Source: Micromonosporaceae bacterium (GTDB lineage Bacteria; Actinomycetota; Actinomycetes; Mycobacteriales; Micromonosporaceae). Taken from it: a stretch of DNA of 64,000 nt. The notes below the pieces were generated by a model. The model did not search any database. It was not told the origin of the DNA and saw only the letters and a program-made list of their open reading frames with translations. The position numbers and the translations under genes are program-made. This document shows, piece after piece, positions 8,560-17,624 of this stretch (position 1 is its first letter; each line of letters starts with the position of its first letter). The stretch lies in contig JAHRHA010000022.1 in NCBI GenBank assembly GCA_020027875.1, positions 34,544-98,543 of the forward strand, written 5' to 3'.

Positions 8560-9210
8560 ATGTCCGCATCACTCACGCGCACCCGCCTCGGCGCCATCGC
8601 TCTCGCCGTCGCTGGTATATGCCTCGTTCTCTATCCGGCTGTACGGCCTTGGACCGATGAGTCGACTGTGGATGGTGCCATCGAGGCGATGAGCTCAGGG
8701 GCGTGGGTCGCCTCGCACCTATTCGCCATGATTGGCTTTATCCTTACCGCGCTCGGCCTGCTCGCCCTGCACAGCGCGGTAAGACGCGCACGCGTCGAGC
8801 GGCTTTCCGTCATTGCGCTGGTGACGTTCTGGATCGGCGCGGGCTTGACTCTGCCCTATTACGGTGCCGAGGACTTTGCCCTGAACGCCATCGCGAAGAA
8901 AGCCAAAGAGGGCCAGAGTCTCGACCTGCTCGACCTGGTTGACGCGATCCGATTCCACCCCGCCGCGGCCACGACCTTCGCGATCGGCCTGCTGCTGATG
9001 GGCGTTGGTGCGGTACTGGTCGCCATCACGATCTGGCGCTCGGGCGTGCTGCCACGCTATAGCGGCATTCTGTTCGCCCTCGGCTTCGCCCTGTTCATCC
9101 CGCAGTTCTACACGCCCGCGGCCGTCCGGATCGGGCACGGAGTGCTGGTCGCCGTGGGGTCGCTGTGGGTAGCGCTTGTACTGTGGCGGGCGAAGGTGAC
9201 CGACGCCTAG
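8560..9210 (+). CDS. Six-helix membrane protein of unknown function
   Basis: 216 residues, start supported by TAAGGAG 10 nt upstream. Six hydrophobic helices are visible at about 7-28, 47-70, 82-100, 133-155, 162-180 and 186-205. Between helices 3 and 4 lies a charged loop rich in Lys (IAKKAKEG). I do not recognise a named family. Its TAG stop sits in a CTAG palindrome that also provides the stop of the opposing permease, so the two genes converge with a 4-nt overlap. Confidence 0.75.
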   Translation: MSASLTRTRLGAIALAVAGICLVLYPAVRPWTDESTVDGAIEAMSSGAWVASHLFAMIGFILTALGLLALHSAVRRARVERLSVIALVTFWIGAGLTLPYYGAEDFALNAIAKKAKEGQSLDLLDLVDAIRFHPAAATTFAIGLLLMGVGAVLVAITIWRSGVLPRYSGILFALGFALFIPQFYTPAAVRIGHGVLVAVGSLWVALVLWRAKVTDA

Positions 9211-10022
9211 AGCCGGCCGCCGGCGGCGGAGTCGGAGGAGATCCGCTGCGCTAGGTAGATCGGCACGATCGAGGCCACGATGAGCACGGCGGCCACGACG
9301 TTGATGACGGGCGCCTGGTTCGGCCGGAACAGGTTGTTGAAGATCCAGATAGGCAGCGTCTGGACGCCCGGGCCGGCGGTGAACGTGGTGACGATGATTT
9401 CGTCGAAGGAGAGCGCGAATGCCAGCAGCCCGCCGGCGAAGAGGGCGGAGCGGATGAGCGGGAATGTGACGAACCGGAAGGTCTGGAAGGTGTCGGCACC
9501 GAGGTCAGCGCTGGCCTCTTCGAGGTTTCCGCCGAGGCGGCGAAGCCGGGCCAACACGTTGTTGTAGACCACCACGACGCAGAACGTCGCGTGCCCGACG
9601 ATGACCCAGAAGAGTCCCTTCTCGAACCCCATCGGCCGGATCGCGGTCTGGTAGGCGCTGTCGAGCGCGATCCCCGTCACGATGCCGGGAAGGGCGATCG
9701 GCAGCACGATGAGCAGCGAGATCGAATCCCGACCAAAGAACCGGAACCGCGCCACCGCGAACGAGACCATTGTGCCCAGTACGAGCGCGATCGCGGTGGC
9801 GCCCAACCCGGCCTTCACGGAGGTCCACAGCGCGTCCCGGGCGCCCTGACTCTCCCAAGCTCGGGCCCACCACTCAGTCGTCCAGCTCGGTGGCGGCCAG
9901 GCGAAGGTGCGATCGGCATTGAACGAGTTGAGCAGCACGATGGCCAGCGGGAGGTATATGAAGACGAGGCCTAGCGCCATCGCGCCGCGCAGCAACCAGC
10001 GGGCCGCCGGGGAAAGTGTCAT
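9207..10022 (-). CDS. Polyamine-type ABC transporter permease (PotC-like)
   Basis: 271 residues, about six membrane helices, with the BPD-permease EAA-type loop (EEASADLGADTFQTF...) that docks on the ATPase. It is the last gene of a four-gene operon (ATPase, binding protein, permease, permease). It pairs with the preceding permease to form the membrane channel for spermidine/putrescine-type substrates. The substrate class follows from family resemblance of all four proteins; the exact compound is not readable. Confidence 0.85.
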   Translation of the reverse strand: MTLSPAARWLLRGAMALGLVFIYLPLAIVLLNSFNADRTFAWPPPSWTTEWWARAWESQGARDALWTSVKAGLGATAIALVLGTMVSFAVARFRFFGRDSISLLIVLPIALPGIVTGIALDSAYQTAIRPMGFEKGLFWVIVGHATFCVVVVYNNVLARLRRLGGNLEEASADLGADTFQTFRFVTFPLIRSALFAGGLLAFALSFDEIIVTTFTAGPGVQTLPIWIFNNLFRPNQAPVINVVAAVLIVASIVPIYLAQRISSDSAAGGRL

Positions 10023-10032
10023 CGTTCCTCCC

Positions 10033-10950
10033 TCACAGCTCGTCGAGTGCGCCGGAACGACGCACCGCCACCAGATAGCCGATCATGATGAACACGGGAA
10101 TGGTCGCCAGCGCTGCCGCAAAGGGCAGGTTGTTCGCGGCGCCAATGTTCGCGTACACGAGGTTGCCGATGAGTTGCGTCTTACCGCCGACGATCTGCAC
10201 AGTGATGTAATCGCCCAACGACAGCGAGAACGTGAAGATCGAGCCCGCGATGACCGACGGCACGATCATCGGCAGGACGATCGAGCTGAATGTCCGCCCG
10301 CCCCGACCACCGAGGTCGGCCGATGCCTCCATCAGTGAGTTAGGCAGGCGGTCGAGGCCGGCGTAGATGGGCAGGATCATGTAGGGGAGCCAGAGGTACG
10401 CCAACACCAGGATGGTTGCCGTCAACCCGTACCCCGGGCCGTTCCCCGCGCCGCCCAAGAGCCAGTCCACCGGGCCGCCGTTGGCGAGCATGACCCTCCA
10501 GGAGTAGGCCTTCACCAGATAGCTGGCCCAGAGCGGGGTGAGGATAGCGATCACGAGCCACGCCCGGACCCGTGGCGAGGCCACCTTCGCCATGAAGAAG
10601 GCCATCGGAAGAGCGATCAAGGCATCGATGATCGTGACCGCCACGGCAACGGCGACGCTGCGCACCGCCACGTTGCGATAGACGGGCTCGGCGAAGATGG
10701 TGCGGAAGTTGTCGAGGGTGGGCTCGCGGACGAGTTGACCGGTGAAGCTGTTCACCGTCCACAGTGATGAGATGAGCAGGACCGCGAGAGAGCCGAGGTA
10801 CGCCACCACGAGCCACGCCATCGGCGCCGACAGCAGGGCGGTAAGGCGAACCCACCCGTGGCGGTGAAGCCACGACGCCAGCCGGCGGACCGGCCCGCCA
10901 GCGGCGGTTGCGCCGCCGACCGGCCGGTCCACAGTGGAGACGGCTGACAA
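10033..10950 (-). CDS. Polyamine-type ABC transporter permease (PotB-like)
   Basis: 305 residues. A cytoplasmic N-terminal tail (about 1-35) precedes roughly six helices. The EAA loop is SLMEASADLGGRGGRTF, the contact site for the ATP-binding subunit. It follows the binding-protein gene by 3 nt and precedes the second permease by 10 nt, so it is co-transcribed. It probably heterodimerises with the PotC-like protein. Confidence 0.85.
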   Translation of the reverse strand: MSAVSTVDRPVGGATAAGGPVRRLASWLHRHGWVRLTALLSAPMAWLVVAYLGSLAVLLISSLWTVNSFTGQLVREPTLDNFRTIFAEPVYRNVAVRSVAVAVAVTIIDALIALPMAFFMAKVASPRVRAWLVIAILTPLWASYLVKAYSWRVMLANGGPVDWLLGGAGNGPGYGLTATILVLAYLWLPYMILPIYAGLDRLPNSLMEASADLGGRGGRTFSSIVLPMIVPSVIAGSIFTFSLSLGDYITVQIVGGKTQLIGNLVYANIGAANNLPFAAALATIPVFIMIGYLVAVRRSGALDEL

Positions 10951-10953
10951 GGC

Positions 10954-12150
10954 TCAGCCCTTGATCGTGGTCCAGGCCTGGGTCCAGGCCGAGTAGTCCT
11001 TGCACTTCACGTCGGTGCGTCCGTCGAGGCATTGCTCGATCGGGGTGGTCCAGTACCAGACCTTGCTGAAGTACGCCTCGTCCTCGGCGTGGAACGTGGT
11101 GCAGTGGTTCTTGTCGGCGGTCTTGGCGCAGGCGAGCTTGTTGGACGGTGCCTCACCGAACCACTCGGCCACCCCAGCGTTCGCCTCCGGAGAGATGATG
11201 TGGTTCATCCACATGTACGCGCAGTTGGGGTGTTTGGCCTTGTCCGAGATCATCCACGTGTCGGACCATCCGGTCGAGCCCTCCGAGGGCAGGATCGCCT
11301 CGACCGGGGCCTTGTCGGCCTTCGCGAGGTTGGTGATGACCTGCCATGTCGTACCGACGACGGTGTCGCCGGACTTGAACGCCTGGATCTCCTTGGTGAA
11401 GTCGCTCCAGTACTCACCGATGACCGTGTTCTGCTGCTTAAGCAGGTCGATGGCGGCCTGGAACTGGGTGTCGTCTAGCGCGTACGGGTTCTTGATGTTC
11501 AGTTCCGGCTTGTGCGTCATGAGGTACACCGCCGCGTCCGCGATGTAGATGGGCGAGTCGTACGCGGTTACCTTGCCCTTGTGCGGCGAGTTCGCGTCGA
11601 ACACCACGCTCCACGAGGTGGGTGCCGGGGTGACCACGTCCGTGCGGTACATGAGTAGGTTGGCGCCCCGACCGTGCGGAACACCGTATGGAACACCATC
11701 AATCGCGTTCCACGCCTTATTCTTCAGGCCGTCGAACACATCCTTGTAGTTCGGGATCAAGTCAGTGTTGACCGGTGCGACGTCACCGCCGTAGATAAGG
11801 CGCAGCGAGGCGTCGCCGGACGCCGAAACCGCGTCGTACTCGCCGGTCTTCATCAGCGTCACCATCTCGTCCGAGGTGTTGCCGATCTTGACGTTGACCT
11901 GACAACCGGTCGCCTGCTCGAAGCCGGTCACCCAGTCGACCTTCGGGTCATTCGAGCCGTCCTCGACGTAGCCGCCCCAGGCGACGAGGTTGACCTGCCC
12001 CTCGCCCGTACCGAGTGCGGCGAGTTTCGTACGTTCCGGCGGCTTGAGGCCGCCTCCCGGAGCCGGCGTCCCCCCGCCGTCGCCTCCGCAGCCGGCCAAC
12101 GCCAGCAGCCCCGCCGCAGCGATCGCGGTCAGGATTCTTACTTTCTTCAT
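10954..12150 (-). CDS. Polyamine-type ABC transporter substrate-binding lipoprotein (PotD-like)
   Basis: 398 residues. A lipoprotein signal with lipobox LALAGC places the mature Cys at about residue 20, so it is tethered outside the membrane. The rest follows the PotD/PotF fold: WGGYVEDGS near the start, then a two-lobed domain with the GVPHGRG and TWQV regions. It contains several extra Cys near the C-terminus (LACAKTADKNHC, CLDGRTDVKC) that could form disulfides. The ATG lies 1 nt after the ATPase stop, and its AAAGGAG ribosome site is inside the end of the ATPase gene, indicating coupling. Confidence 0.88.
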   Translation of the reverse strand: MKKVRILTAIAAAGLLALAGCGGDGGGTPAPGGGLKPPERTKLAALGTGEGQVNLVAWGGYVEDGSNDPKVDWVTGFEQATGCQVNVKIGNTSDEMVTLMKTGEYDAVSASGDASLRLIYGGDVAPVNTDLIPNYKDVFDGLKNKAWNAIDGVPYGVPHGRGANLLMYRTDVVTPAPTSWSVVFDANSPHKGKVTAYDSPIYIADAAVYLMTHKPELNIKNPYALDDTQFQAAIDLLKQQNTVIGEYWSDFTKEIQAFKSGDTVVGTTWQVITNLAKADKAPVEAILPSEGSTGWSDTWMISDKAKHPNCAYMWMNHIISPEANAGVAEWFGEAPSNKLACAKTADKNHCTTFHAEDEAYFSKVWYWTTPIEQCLDGRTDVKCKDYSAWTQAWTTIKG

Positions 12151-12151
12151 G

Positions 12152-13207
12152 TCACTCTCCTTTGAGTGGATCTTCAGAGACTGGGACGGCCACGACGTGC
12201 TCGGCGTGCCAGGTCAGACGAACCGGGCGTTCGCGCATAGCCGCGACGTCGGCTGAGGATGTCTGCTGGTTCTGTTGTACGGCGACGAGGCGCCCACCGG
12301 CGTCGAGGTCGACGACGAAGCGCGTGGCCGGTCCGGCATAGATCACCTCCGCAACGCGACCCGCCGCCGAGATCTCGTCGATCGACGGTGCGGCGCCATT
12401 GAGGCGGATCTTCTCCGGGCGGATGGAGAAGACGCCGGCGCGACCCAGGACCTTCTCCGCCGTCGTGCCGGTGAGCAGATTGGACGTACCGACAAAGCCG
12501 GCCACGAATGCGGAGGCCGGTCGCTCGTAGACCTCGGCCGGCGTACCGATCTGTTCTATCCGGCCCTGGTTGAAGACGGCGATCCGGTCGCTCATCGTCA
12601 GCGCCTCTTCTTGATCGTGGGTGACGAAGACGAACGTGATGCCGACCTCGCGCTGGATCGCTTTGAGCTCAACCTGCATCTCCTCGCGGAGCTTGAGATC
12701 GAGCGCGCCGAGCGGCTCGTCGAGCAGCAGCACCTTCGGTCTGTTGACCAGCGCGCGGGCCAATGCCACCCGCTGCCGCTGACCGCCGGACAAGGCCGTG
12801 GGCTTGCGGTCGCCGTATCCCTCGAGTCTCACGGTGGCCAGCGCCTCGGCGGCCCGCTGCCTCCGTTCGGCCTTGCCCACCTTGCGCACCATCAGCCCGT
12901 ACTCGACGTTGGCCTGCACGTTCATGTGCGGGAAGAGTGCGTAGTCCTGGAAGACTGTGTTGACGTTGCGCTCGAACGGCGCCAGCCGAGTGACATCCCG
13001 GTCGCTGAGGGTCACCGTGCCGGCGGTTGGCAACTCGAAGCCGGCGATCATTCGCAGGACCGTGGTCTTTCCGGATCCCGAGGGGCCGAGCATGGAGAAG
13101 AACTCGCCGTCGGCGATGTCAAGGTCGATACCGGCGACCGCCTCGACGGTGCCGAATGTCTTTCGCAAACCGGACAGCCGAATCGCGGGCCCAGCCTCAG
13201 TCGACAC
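12152..13207 (-). CDS. Polyamine-type ABC transporter ATP-binding protein (PotA-like)
   Basis: 351 residues starting at GTG. Walker [10 protein letters not shown] (about 41-49), the Q-loop, signature LSGGQRQRV, Walker B VLLLDEP and a D-loop are intact. A C-terminal TOBE-type domain (about 270-345) matches the PotA/FbpC class of importers. It energises uptake through the two downstream permeases. It is the first gene of the operon; its upstream region carries three CAACGGAT repeats at 31-bp spacing. Confidence 0.9.
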   Translation of the reverse strand: MSTEAGPAIRLSGLRKTFGTVEAVAGIDLDIADGEFFSMLGPSGSGKTTVLRMIAGFELPTAGTVTLSDRDVTRLAPFERNVNTVFQDYALFPHMNVQANVEYGLMVRKVGKAERRQRAAEALATVRLEGYGDRKPTALSGGQRQRVALARALVNRPKVLLLDEPLGALDLKLREEMQVELKAIQREVGITFVFVTHDQEEALTMSDRIAVFNQGRIEQIGTPAEVYERPASAFVAGFVGTSNLLTGTTAEKVLGRAGVFSIRPEKIRLNGAAPSIDEISAAGRVAEVIYAGPATRFVVDLDAGGRLVAVQQNQQTSSADVAAMRERPVRLTWHAEHVVAVPVSEDPLKGE

Positions 13208-13221
13208 TTCGCTCGCTCTCT

Positions 13222-13294
13222 CAACGGATTATTGATCCCGCTGCCCCTTGGGCAACGGATCCCTGACTCGCAGGATAGTCCGACAACGGATCCC
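13222..13294. promoter_or_regulatory. Three CAACGGAT boxes at exact 31-bp spacing upstream of the PotA-like operon
   Basis: CAACGGAT begins at 13222, 13253 and 13284. The last two extend to CAACGGATCCC. The sequence between copies is not conserved, so this is not a simple tandem duplication. A 31-bp period is close to three helical turns and places all copies on one DNA face, as expected for a cooperative regulator. The nearest copy is 15 nt before the PotA-like start. Confidence 0.55.
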
Positions 13295-13405
13295 GTAGTC
13301 AAGCACCGATGCCAGATCGTGCCCTCAGCTTGAGTCTGGAATGTGGCTGGTTTCGGGGCAACCATCTGGGCAACGACCCGGTGTAATACGGGCGAGGAGG
13401 TTGCG

Positions 13406-14008
13406 ATGCCCGACCCTGAGATGACCCCCGCGGCCGGGTTCGAGCGCGTGGTCTGCGTCGTTGTCATCCTTCTCGCTGGTCTGGCGCTGTCGTCATGTGA
13501 CGAGAGAACGGATCCAGCGGCGAACACATTAACGGCCACGTCGCCGGCGGCGACCCCGCTGGGGGCGCCGACCTGCGCGGTCGCGATGCCCGGGTACCCG
13601 ATGATGGTGCCGCGAAAGGCCATGAGTCCCAGCGGCGAGTGGACGTACCTGCAGAGCGGCGACCCCATCGTCGCCGTCGTGCCGGTCGCCGGGCGGGTGT
13701 GCCGCTACCGGAATGGCGCGGTCGACCGCTCGCGGTTGCTGTCATCGGACCAACTCTCCGTACTACCGGGCCAGCTCAACTCCTTGGCGCTGGGCCGGCC
13801 CGGAAGTTGCCCGAACGTGCCGGTGGGTCTGGCCGACGACATCCTCCTTCTGGCCAGACCAAACAGAACCATTGACCTGATCTTCGTGGCGCACGGCCGA
13901 TGCAACGGCGTCGTCACCGAGGGCCAGATTCGGGAGAACTCCGAGCCGCTGCTCGACTGGCTCGACGCCATACTCAACGACGATGGGCTGGTGCCGGTGA
14001 TCCACTGA
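13406..14008 (+). CDS. Hypothetical lipoprotein, paralogue of the next gene
   Basis: 200 residues. I start at the ATG with GGCGAGGAGG 5 nt upstream rather than at the first in-frame ATG at 13343. The signal peptide ends in lipobox LALSSC. The mature protein contains paired motifs shared with the adjacent gene: VCRYR, a Leu-rich LSVLPGQLNSL helix, FVAHGRCNGV, TEGQIRENSEPLLDWLD and a final DDGLVPV. Two Cys pairs are conserved between the paralogues. No known domain is recognised; it is probably exported and lipid-anchored. Confidence 0.7.
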   Translation: MPDPEMTPAAGFERVVCVVVILLAGLALSSCDERTDPAANTLTATSPAATPLGAPTCAVAMPGYPMMVPRKAMSPSGEWTYLQSGDPIVAVVPVAGRVCRYRNGAVDRSRLLSSDQLSVLPGQLNSLALGRPGSCPNVPVGLADDILLLARPNRTIDLIFVAHGRCNGVVTEGQIRENSEPLLDWLDAILNDDGLVPVIH

Positions 14009-14125
14009 GGCTCGGCTCGACCCGCTGGCCCGGCATGATCCGGTGACGATGGGACTACCGTTCGTAGCACGGCTCCGGTGTAATGAAGCCCGGCCCGCAG
14101 CGGTCGTGCCAGAGGGGAGCCGGCA

Positions 14126-14737
14126 GTGGATGGTTCAGCCGACCCGCACGTCGCTCGGACTCCGGTCGTTCGCACGCTGGTCGCTCGGGCCGCGGTCGTC
14201 CGGACCCTTGTCGTCGGTCTGCTGGCTCTCGTCGTTGTGACGGCGCAGGGGTGTGCGAGCGCTTCGGGTCCGGCGACTGTGGCGGCGTCGCAGCCGCTGT
14301 GTGACAAGAAGGTACCCACGTTTCCGGTTCGACCTCGACGTACCGAGGGCCCCAACGGCAAGCAGATCTACGTGCAGGACATCACACCGATAGTTTCGGG
14401 TACCCCCCCATCGGGGTACTTGTGCCGCTACCGCGACAGCGATCTCGCCATGTCGGCCAGGTTGACATCGCAGGAGCTCCTGACGTTGCCTGGGCTGCTG
14501 AACAAACTGCCGCCGGGCGTACCAACGGCGTGCGCCGGAACTGAGTCGAGCCTCGCCGTGGATCTTCTTGGTCTCGTGGCGGACGACGGATCCCTGCGGC
14601 GGGTCTTCGTCGGCCACGACAGCTGTATCGGCGTCAACACGGACGGTCAGGTCCGATCAAGCTCCGGCGAACTGCTCAAATGGCTCGACCGCGTGCTGAG
14701 CGACGAAGGCCGGGTGCCGTTGCCTTCGTTCACGTAG
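14126..14737 (+). CDS. Hypothetical lipoprotein, paralogue of the preceding gene
   Basis: 203 residues, GTG start after AGGGGAG. The N-terminus is odd: a repeated V-R-T-L-V-like stretch (about 10-32) with Arg every six or seven residues before the hydrophobic core and lipobox VTAQGC. The mature part mirrors the upstream gene: LCRYR, LLTLPGLLNKL, FVGHDSCIGV, TDGQVRSSSGELLKWLD and DEGRVPL. A tandem duplication is the simplest origin. Function unknown. Confidence 0.7.
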   Translation: MDGSADPHVARTPVVRTLVARAAVVRTLVVGLLALVVVTAQGCASASGPATVAASQPLCDKKVPTFPVRPRRTEGPNGKQIYVQDITPIVSGTPPSGYLCRYRDSDLAMSARLTSQELLTLPGLLNKLPPGVPTACAGTESSLAVDLLGLVADDGSLRRVFVGHDSCIGVNTDGQVRSSSGELLKWLDRVLSDEGRVPLPSFT

Positions 14738-14770
14738 GCGCGCTGGGAGGCTGCGACTAGTCTCGCCCCC

Positions 14771-15913
14771 ATGGAGCAGCACCTGTACGAGCCCGTCCAC
14801 GCCGAGTTCCGGGCCCTCTGCCGTGAGTTTCTGGCTCGCGAGGCGGTCCCGCACCACACGGAGTGGGAGAAGGCTGGGCTGGTCGATCGTGAGATCTGGC
14901 GCAAGGCCGGGAAGACCGGGCTGTTGGGGTTGGACGTCGACGAGGAGTACGGCGGCGGGGGGCAGCGCGACTTCCGGTTCAACGCGGTGCTGGTGGAGGA
15001 GATCATCCGCGCCGGCTGCTCCGGGCTGGGCTTCGGTCTGCATAACGACGTCGTCGCGCCCTATCTCACCGAGCTCACATCCGAGGATCAGCGCAAGCGG
15101 TGGTTGCCGGCATTCTGCTCCGGCGACATGATCACGGCGATCGCCATGAGTGAGCCCGGCACGGGGTCGGACCTGGCCGGCATACGAACCATGGCCGTAC
15201 GAGACGGCGACGTGTATGTCCTTAATGGGCAGAAGACGTTCATCACCAATGGCGAGCACGCCGACCTGGTGATCGTGGTGGTCAAGACCGCCGCCGACCA
15301 GGGTGCGCACGGGGTCAGCCTGATCGCGGTCGAGCGCGGCATGCCCGGGTTCATCCGCGGCCGCCGGCTGGAGAAGATAGGCCTCAAGGCCAACGACACG
15401 GCGGAGCTCTTCTTCGACGACTGTCGCGTCCCAGCCGACAACCTCATTGGTACCGAGAACCACGGTTTCTACCACTTGATGGGTAACCTTCCGCGGGAGC
15501 GGCTAGGCATCGCCGTCGCGGCGGTCGCGGCGGCTGAGGCCATCCTGGAGCTGACGCTGGAGTACGCCCGCACTCGCGAGGCGTTCGGCCGTCCGATCGG
15601 ACAGTTCCAGCACAACCGGTTCCTCCTCGCGGAGCTGGACACCGAGGTCACGATCGCCCGTACCTTCCTCAATCACTGCATCAACGAGTTCAACGCCGGC
15701 AGGCTGAGCATCACGGACGCGGCGAAGGCGAAGTGGTGGACAACCGAGCTGCAGAACAAGGTGGCCGACCGGTGTCTGCAGCTGCACGGCGGGTACGGCT
15801 ACATGCTCGAGTACCCGGTGGCGAAGGCGTGGCTGAACAGCCGCGTCCAAACGATCTACGGCGGTACGACCGAGATCATGAAGGAGATCATCGGCCGCGG
15901 CCTCGGGCTGTGA
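14771..15913 (+). CDS. Acyl-CoA dehydrogenase
   Basis: 380 residues, normal length for the family. Features include the FAD/substrate loop AMSEPGTGSDLAG, the middle beta-domain, and the C-terminal four-helix bundle with REAFGRPIGQFQ and LHGGYGYMLEYPV. The likely catalytic Glu lies in YGGTTEIMKE near the C-terminus, the long-chain/isovaleryl placement. It would oxidise an acyl-CoA to the 2,3-enoyl-CoA, passing electrons to ETF. It stands apart from the acyl-CoA ligase at 23-25 kb; the chain length preferred cannot be told. Confidence 0.9.
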   Translation: MEQHLYEPVHAEFRALCREFLAREAVPHHTEWEKAGLVDREIWRKAGKTGLLGLDVDEEYGGGGQRDFRFNAVLVEEIIRAGCSGLGFGLHNDVVAPYLTELTSEDQRKRWLPAFCSGDMITAIAMSEPGTGSDLAGIRTMAVRDGDVYVLNGQKTFITNGEHADLVIVVVKTAADQGAHGVSLIAVERGMPGFIRGRRLEKIGLKANDTAELFFDDCRVPADNLIGTENHGFYHLMGNLPRERLGIAVAAVAAAEAILELTLEYARTREAFGRPIGQFQHNRFLLAELDTEVTIARTFLNHCINEFNAGRLSITDAAKAKWWTTELQNKVADRCLQLHGGYGYMLEYPVAKAWLNSRVQTIYGGTTEIMKEIIGRGLGL

Positions 15914-15960
15914 TCCCATGTACGCCACGTGTCACGCCGCCGGTCCCGAACCGTTTGGTG

Positions 15961-15988
15961 CGGGCCTGCAAACCGCGGGCCTGCAAAC
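15961..15988. repeat. 13-bp direct repeat upstream of the MFS gene
   Basis: CGGGCCTGCAAAC occurs twice with a 15-bp period, about 30 nt before the MFS start. A preceding CCGTTTG can pair with CAAAC, giving a partial dyad. It could be an operator for the transporter gene; no adjacent regulator gene is visible. Confidence 0.4.
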
Positions 15989-16019
15989 GCAGTGCAACCC
16001 AGATTGCGACGATGGGTCT

Positions 16020-17333
16020 ATGAGCAGCACCGTGATCGTTGCGCCGTCTACCGTTGATGTTCGCGCCGTTCAGCGCCGAACCCTCGGTGTGCTGGTCCTC
16101 AGTCAGGTGGTCGGCGGCGTCGGCGTGGCGATCGGAATCGCGGTCGGCGCCCTCCTCGCCGCCGCCATGGGGGGCACGGAGGTATCGGGCCTGGCGCAGA
16201 GCTCGCTGGTGGTGGGCGCGGCCATCCTGGCCTTGCCGGTCACGAGGTTGATGCGGGCGCGGGGGCGGCGACCGGGGCTGGCGTTGGCCTATGTGATCGG
16301 CGCGGCGGGAGCCGCCCTCGTGGTGGTCGCGGCCGCGCGCGACTCCATCCCCCTGCTCTTCGCGGGCCTCTTCCTGTTCGGCGGCGGGAATGCGGCCAAC
16401 TACCAGGCCCGGTACGCCGCGGTGGACCTCGCCCAGCCCTCCCGGCGCGGCCGGCAGCTCTCGTTGGTTGTCTGGGCCACCACGCTCGGCGCCGTCGCCG
16501 GACCGAACCTGGCCCCGCTGGCGGACTCGACGGTGCACCAGTTCGGTGCGGCCAAGTACTCGGGGCCGTTCGTGTTCAGCGCCCTTGCGTTCCTCGTCGC
16601 CGGCGTCGCGGTCATCCTGTGGTTACGGCCGGACCCGCTGCTGACCGCTCGTGCGCTGGCCGCCGCTGAATCGTCTGATGCGGCATCTGATGCCGCGTCG
16701 CTGGCCGGCCGGCAAGCTGCGGCGCGTGGGTCCGGCATTCGCGCGGCGGTACGCGAGGTGGCCGCATCGCCGGGCGCACGACTGGGCATCGCGGCGGTGG
16801 CGATGGGGCACCTGGTGATGGTCGGGGTAATGGCGATGACGCCCGTGCATATCGGCGAAGGGGGGCACCCCGACACACTTCGCGTGGTGGGGATCGTGCT
16901 GAGCGTGCACATCGCCGGCATGTACGCACTCTCGCCGGTGACCGGGTGGCTCACCGACCGGGTCGGGCGCCGCCCGGTGATCCTGGGTGGGATCGCCCTG
17001 CTGCTCGCGGCGTGCGCCGTGGCGGGCACGGCGGGGCACGACACCGTTCGGCTATCGGAGGGTCTGGTGCTGCTGGGCATGGGTTGGTCAGCCACGATGG
17101 TGGCCGGCTCGACGCTGCTGTCGGAATCGGTGGGGGTAGCCAACCGGCCGTCGGTCCAGGGCCTGTCGGACCTCGTCATGGGTGTGGCGGCGGCGTCGGC
17201 GGGTGCGCTGAGCGGCGTGGTCGTGGCATGGTCGTCGTACGCGACGTTGACCATGCTCGCGGCGGTAGCGACGGTGCCGTTGATCGCGTTGGCCCTGCGG
17301 CCCACCCGGGTCGCGGCCGTGAAGGGGAGCTAG
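16020..17333 (+). CDS. MFS transporter
   Basis: 437 residues, 12 predicted helices with a central loop at about 205-240. The frame is open from 15918, but that extension is Cys-rich and crosses the direct repeat, so I use the ATG before SSTVIVAPS. The MFS signature appears after helix 8 as GWLTDRVGRRPVIL. It ends one base before the DUF3046 gene, with that gene's ribosome site inside its 3' end. Substrate unknown; an exporter is plausible. Confidence 0.8.
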   Translation: MSSTVIVAPSTVDVRAVQRRTLGVLVLSQVVGGVGVAIGIAVGALLAAAMGGTEVSGLAQSSLVVGAAILALPVTRLMRARGRRPGLALAYVIGAAGAALVVVAAARDSIPLLFAGLFLFGGGNAANYQARYAAVDLAQPSRRGRQLSLVVWATTLGAVAGPNLAPLADSTVHQFGAAKYSGPFVFSALAFLVAGVAVILWLRPDPLLTARALAAAESSDAASDAASLAGRQAAARGSGIRAAVREVAASPGARLGIAAVAMGHLVMVGVMAMTPVHIGEGGHPDTLRVVGIVLSVHIAGMYALSPVTGWLTDRVGRRPVILGGIALLLAACAVAGTAGHDTVRLSEGLVLLGMGWSATMVAGSTLLSESVGVANRPSVQGLSDLVMGVAAASAGALSGVVVAWSSYATLTMLAAVATVPLIALALRPTRVAAVKGS

Positions 17334-17534
17334 GTGCGGCTGACCGACTTGTGGCGGCGGCTCAACGAGACGTTTGGGCCCGGGTACGCGGAGAGCGTGG
17401 CCCATGACCAGGTGCTCACCCAGTTGGGCGGCAGGACGATCATCCAAGCGCTGACGGCGGGCGAAGAGGTGGTCTCCGTGTGGCGGGCGGTAGTGGCGGC
17501 GTACCCGGACCGGGTGCCGGCGCGCCTTCGCTGA
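17334..17534 (+). CDS. DUF3046 protein
   Basis: 66 residues. It matches the small actinobacterial DUF3046 family: MRLTDLWRRLNETFG, HDQVLTQLGGRT, and the ending AYPDRVPARLR. The GTG follows the MFS TAG directly, with AGGGGAG upstream. The family is usually found just before recA, as here; its function is unknown. Confidence 0.85.
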   Translation: MRLTDLWRRLNETFGPGYAESVAHDQVLTQLGGRTIIQALTAGEEVVSVWRAVVAAYPDRVPARLR

Positions 17535-17589
17535 CCTTGTTGCCTCGCTGACCTGCGGAAACGCCGCTGCGGCGTGTTGGTAGTTGCAT

Positions 17590-17603
17590 CGAACAGCTGT
17601 ACA
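17590..17603. promoter_or_regulatory. Weak LexA (SOS) box upstream of recA
   Basis: CGAACAGCTGTACA matches the actinobacterial consensus CGAAC-N4-GTTCG at the left half fully and at the right half with two mismatches. It is about 160 nt before the recA ATG. The clear lexA gene and better boxes at 44.3 kb make control by LexA plausible. Confidence 0.45.
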
Positions 17604-17624
17604 CCTATGGTGTGTGGTGCGCGG

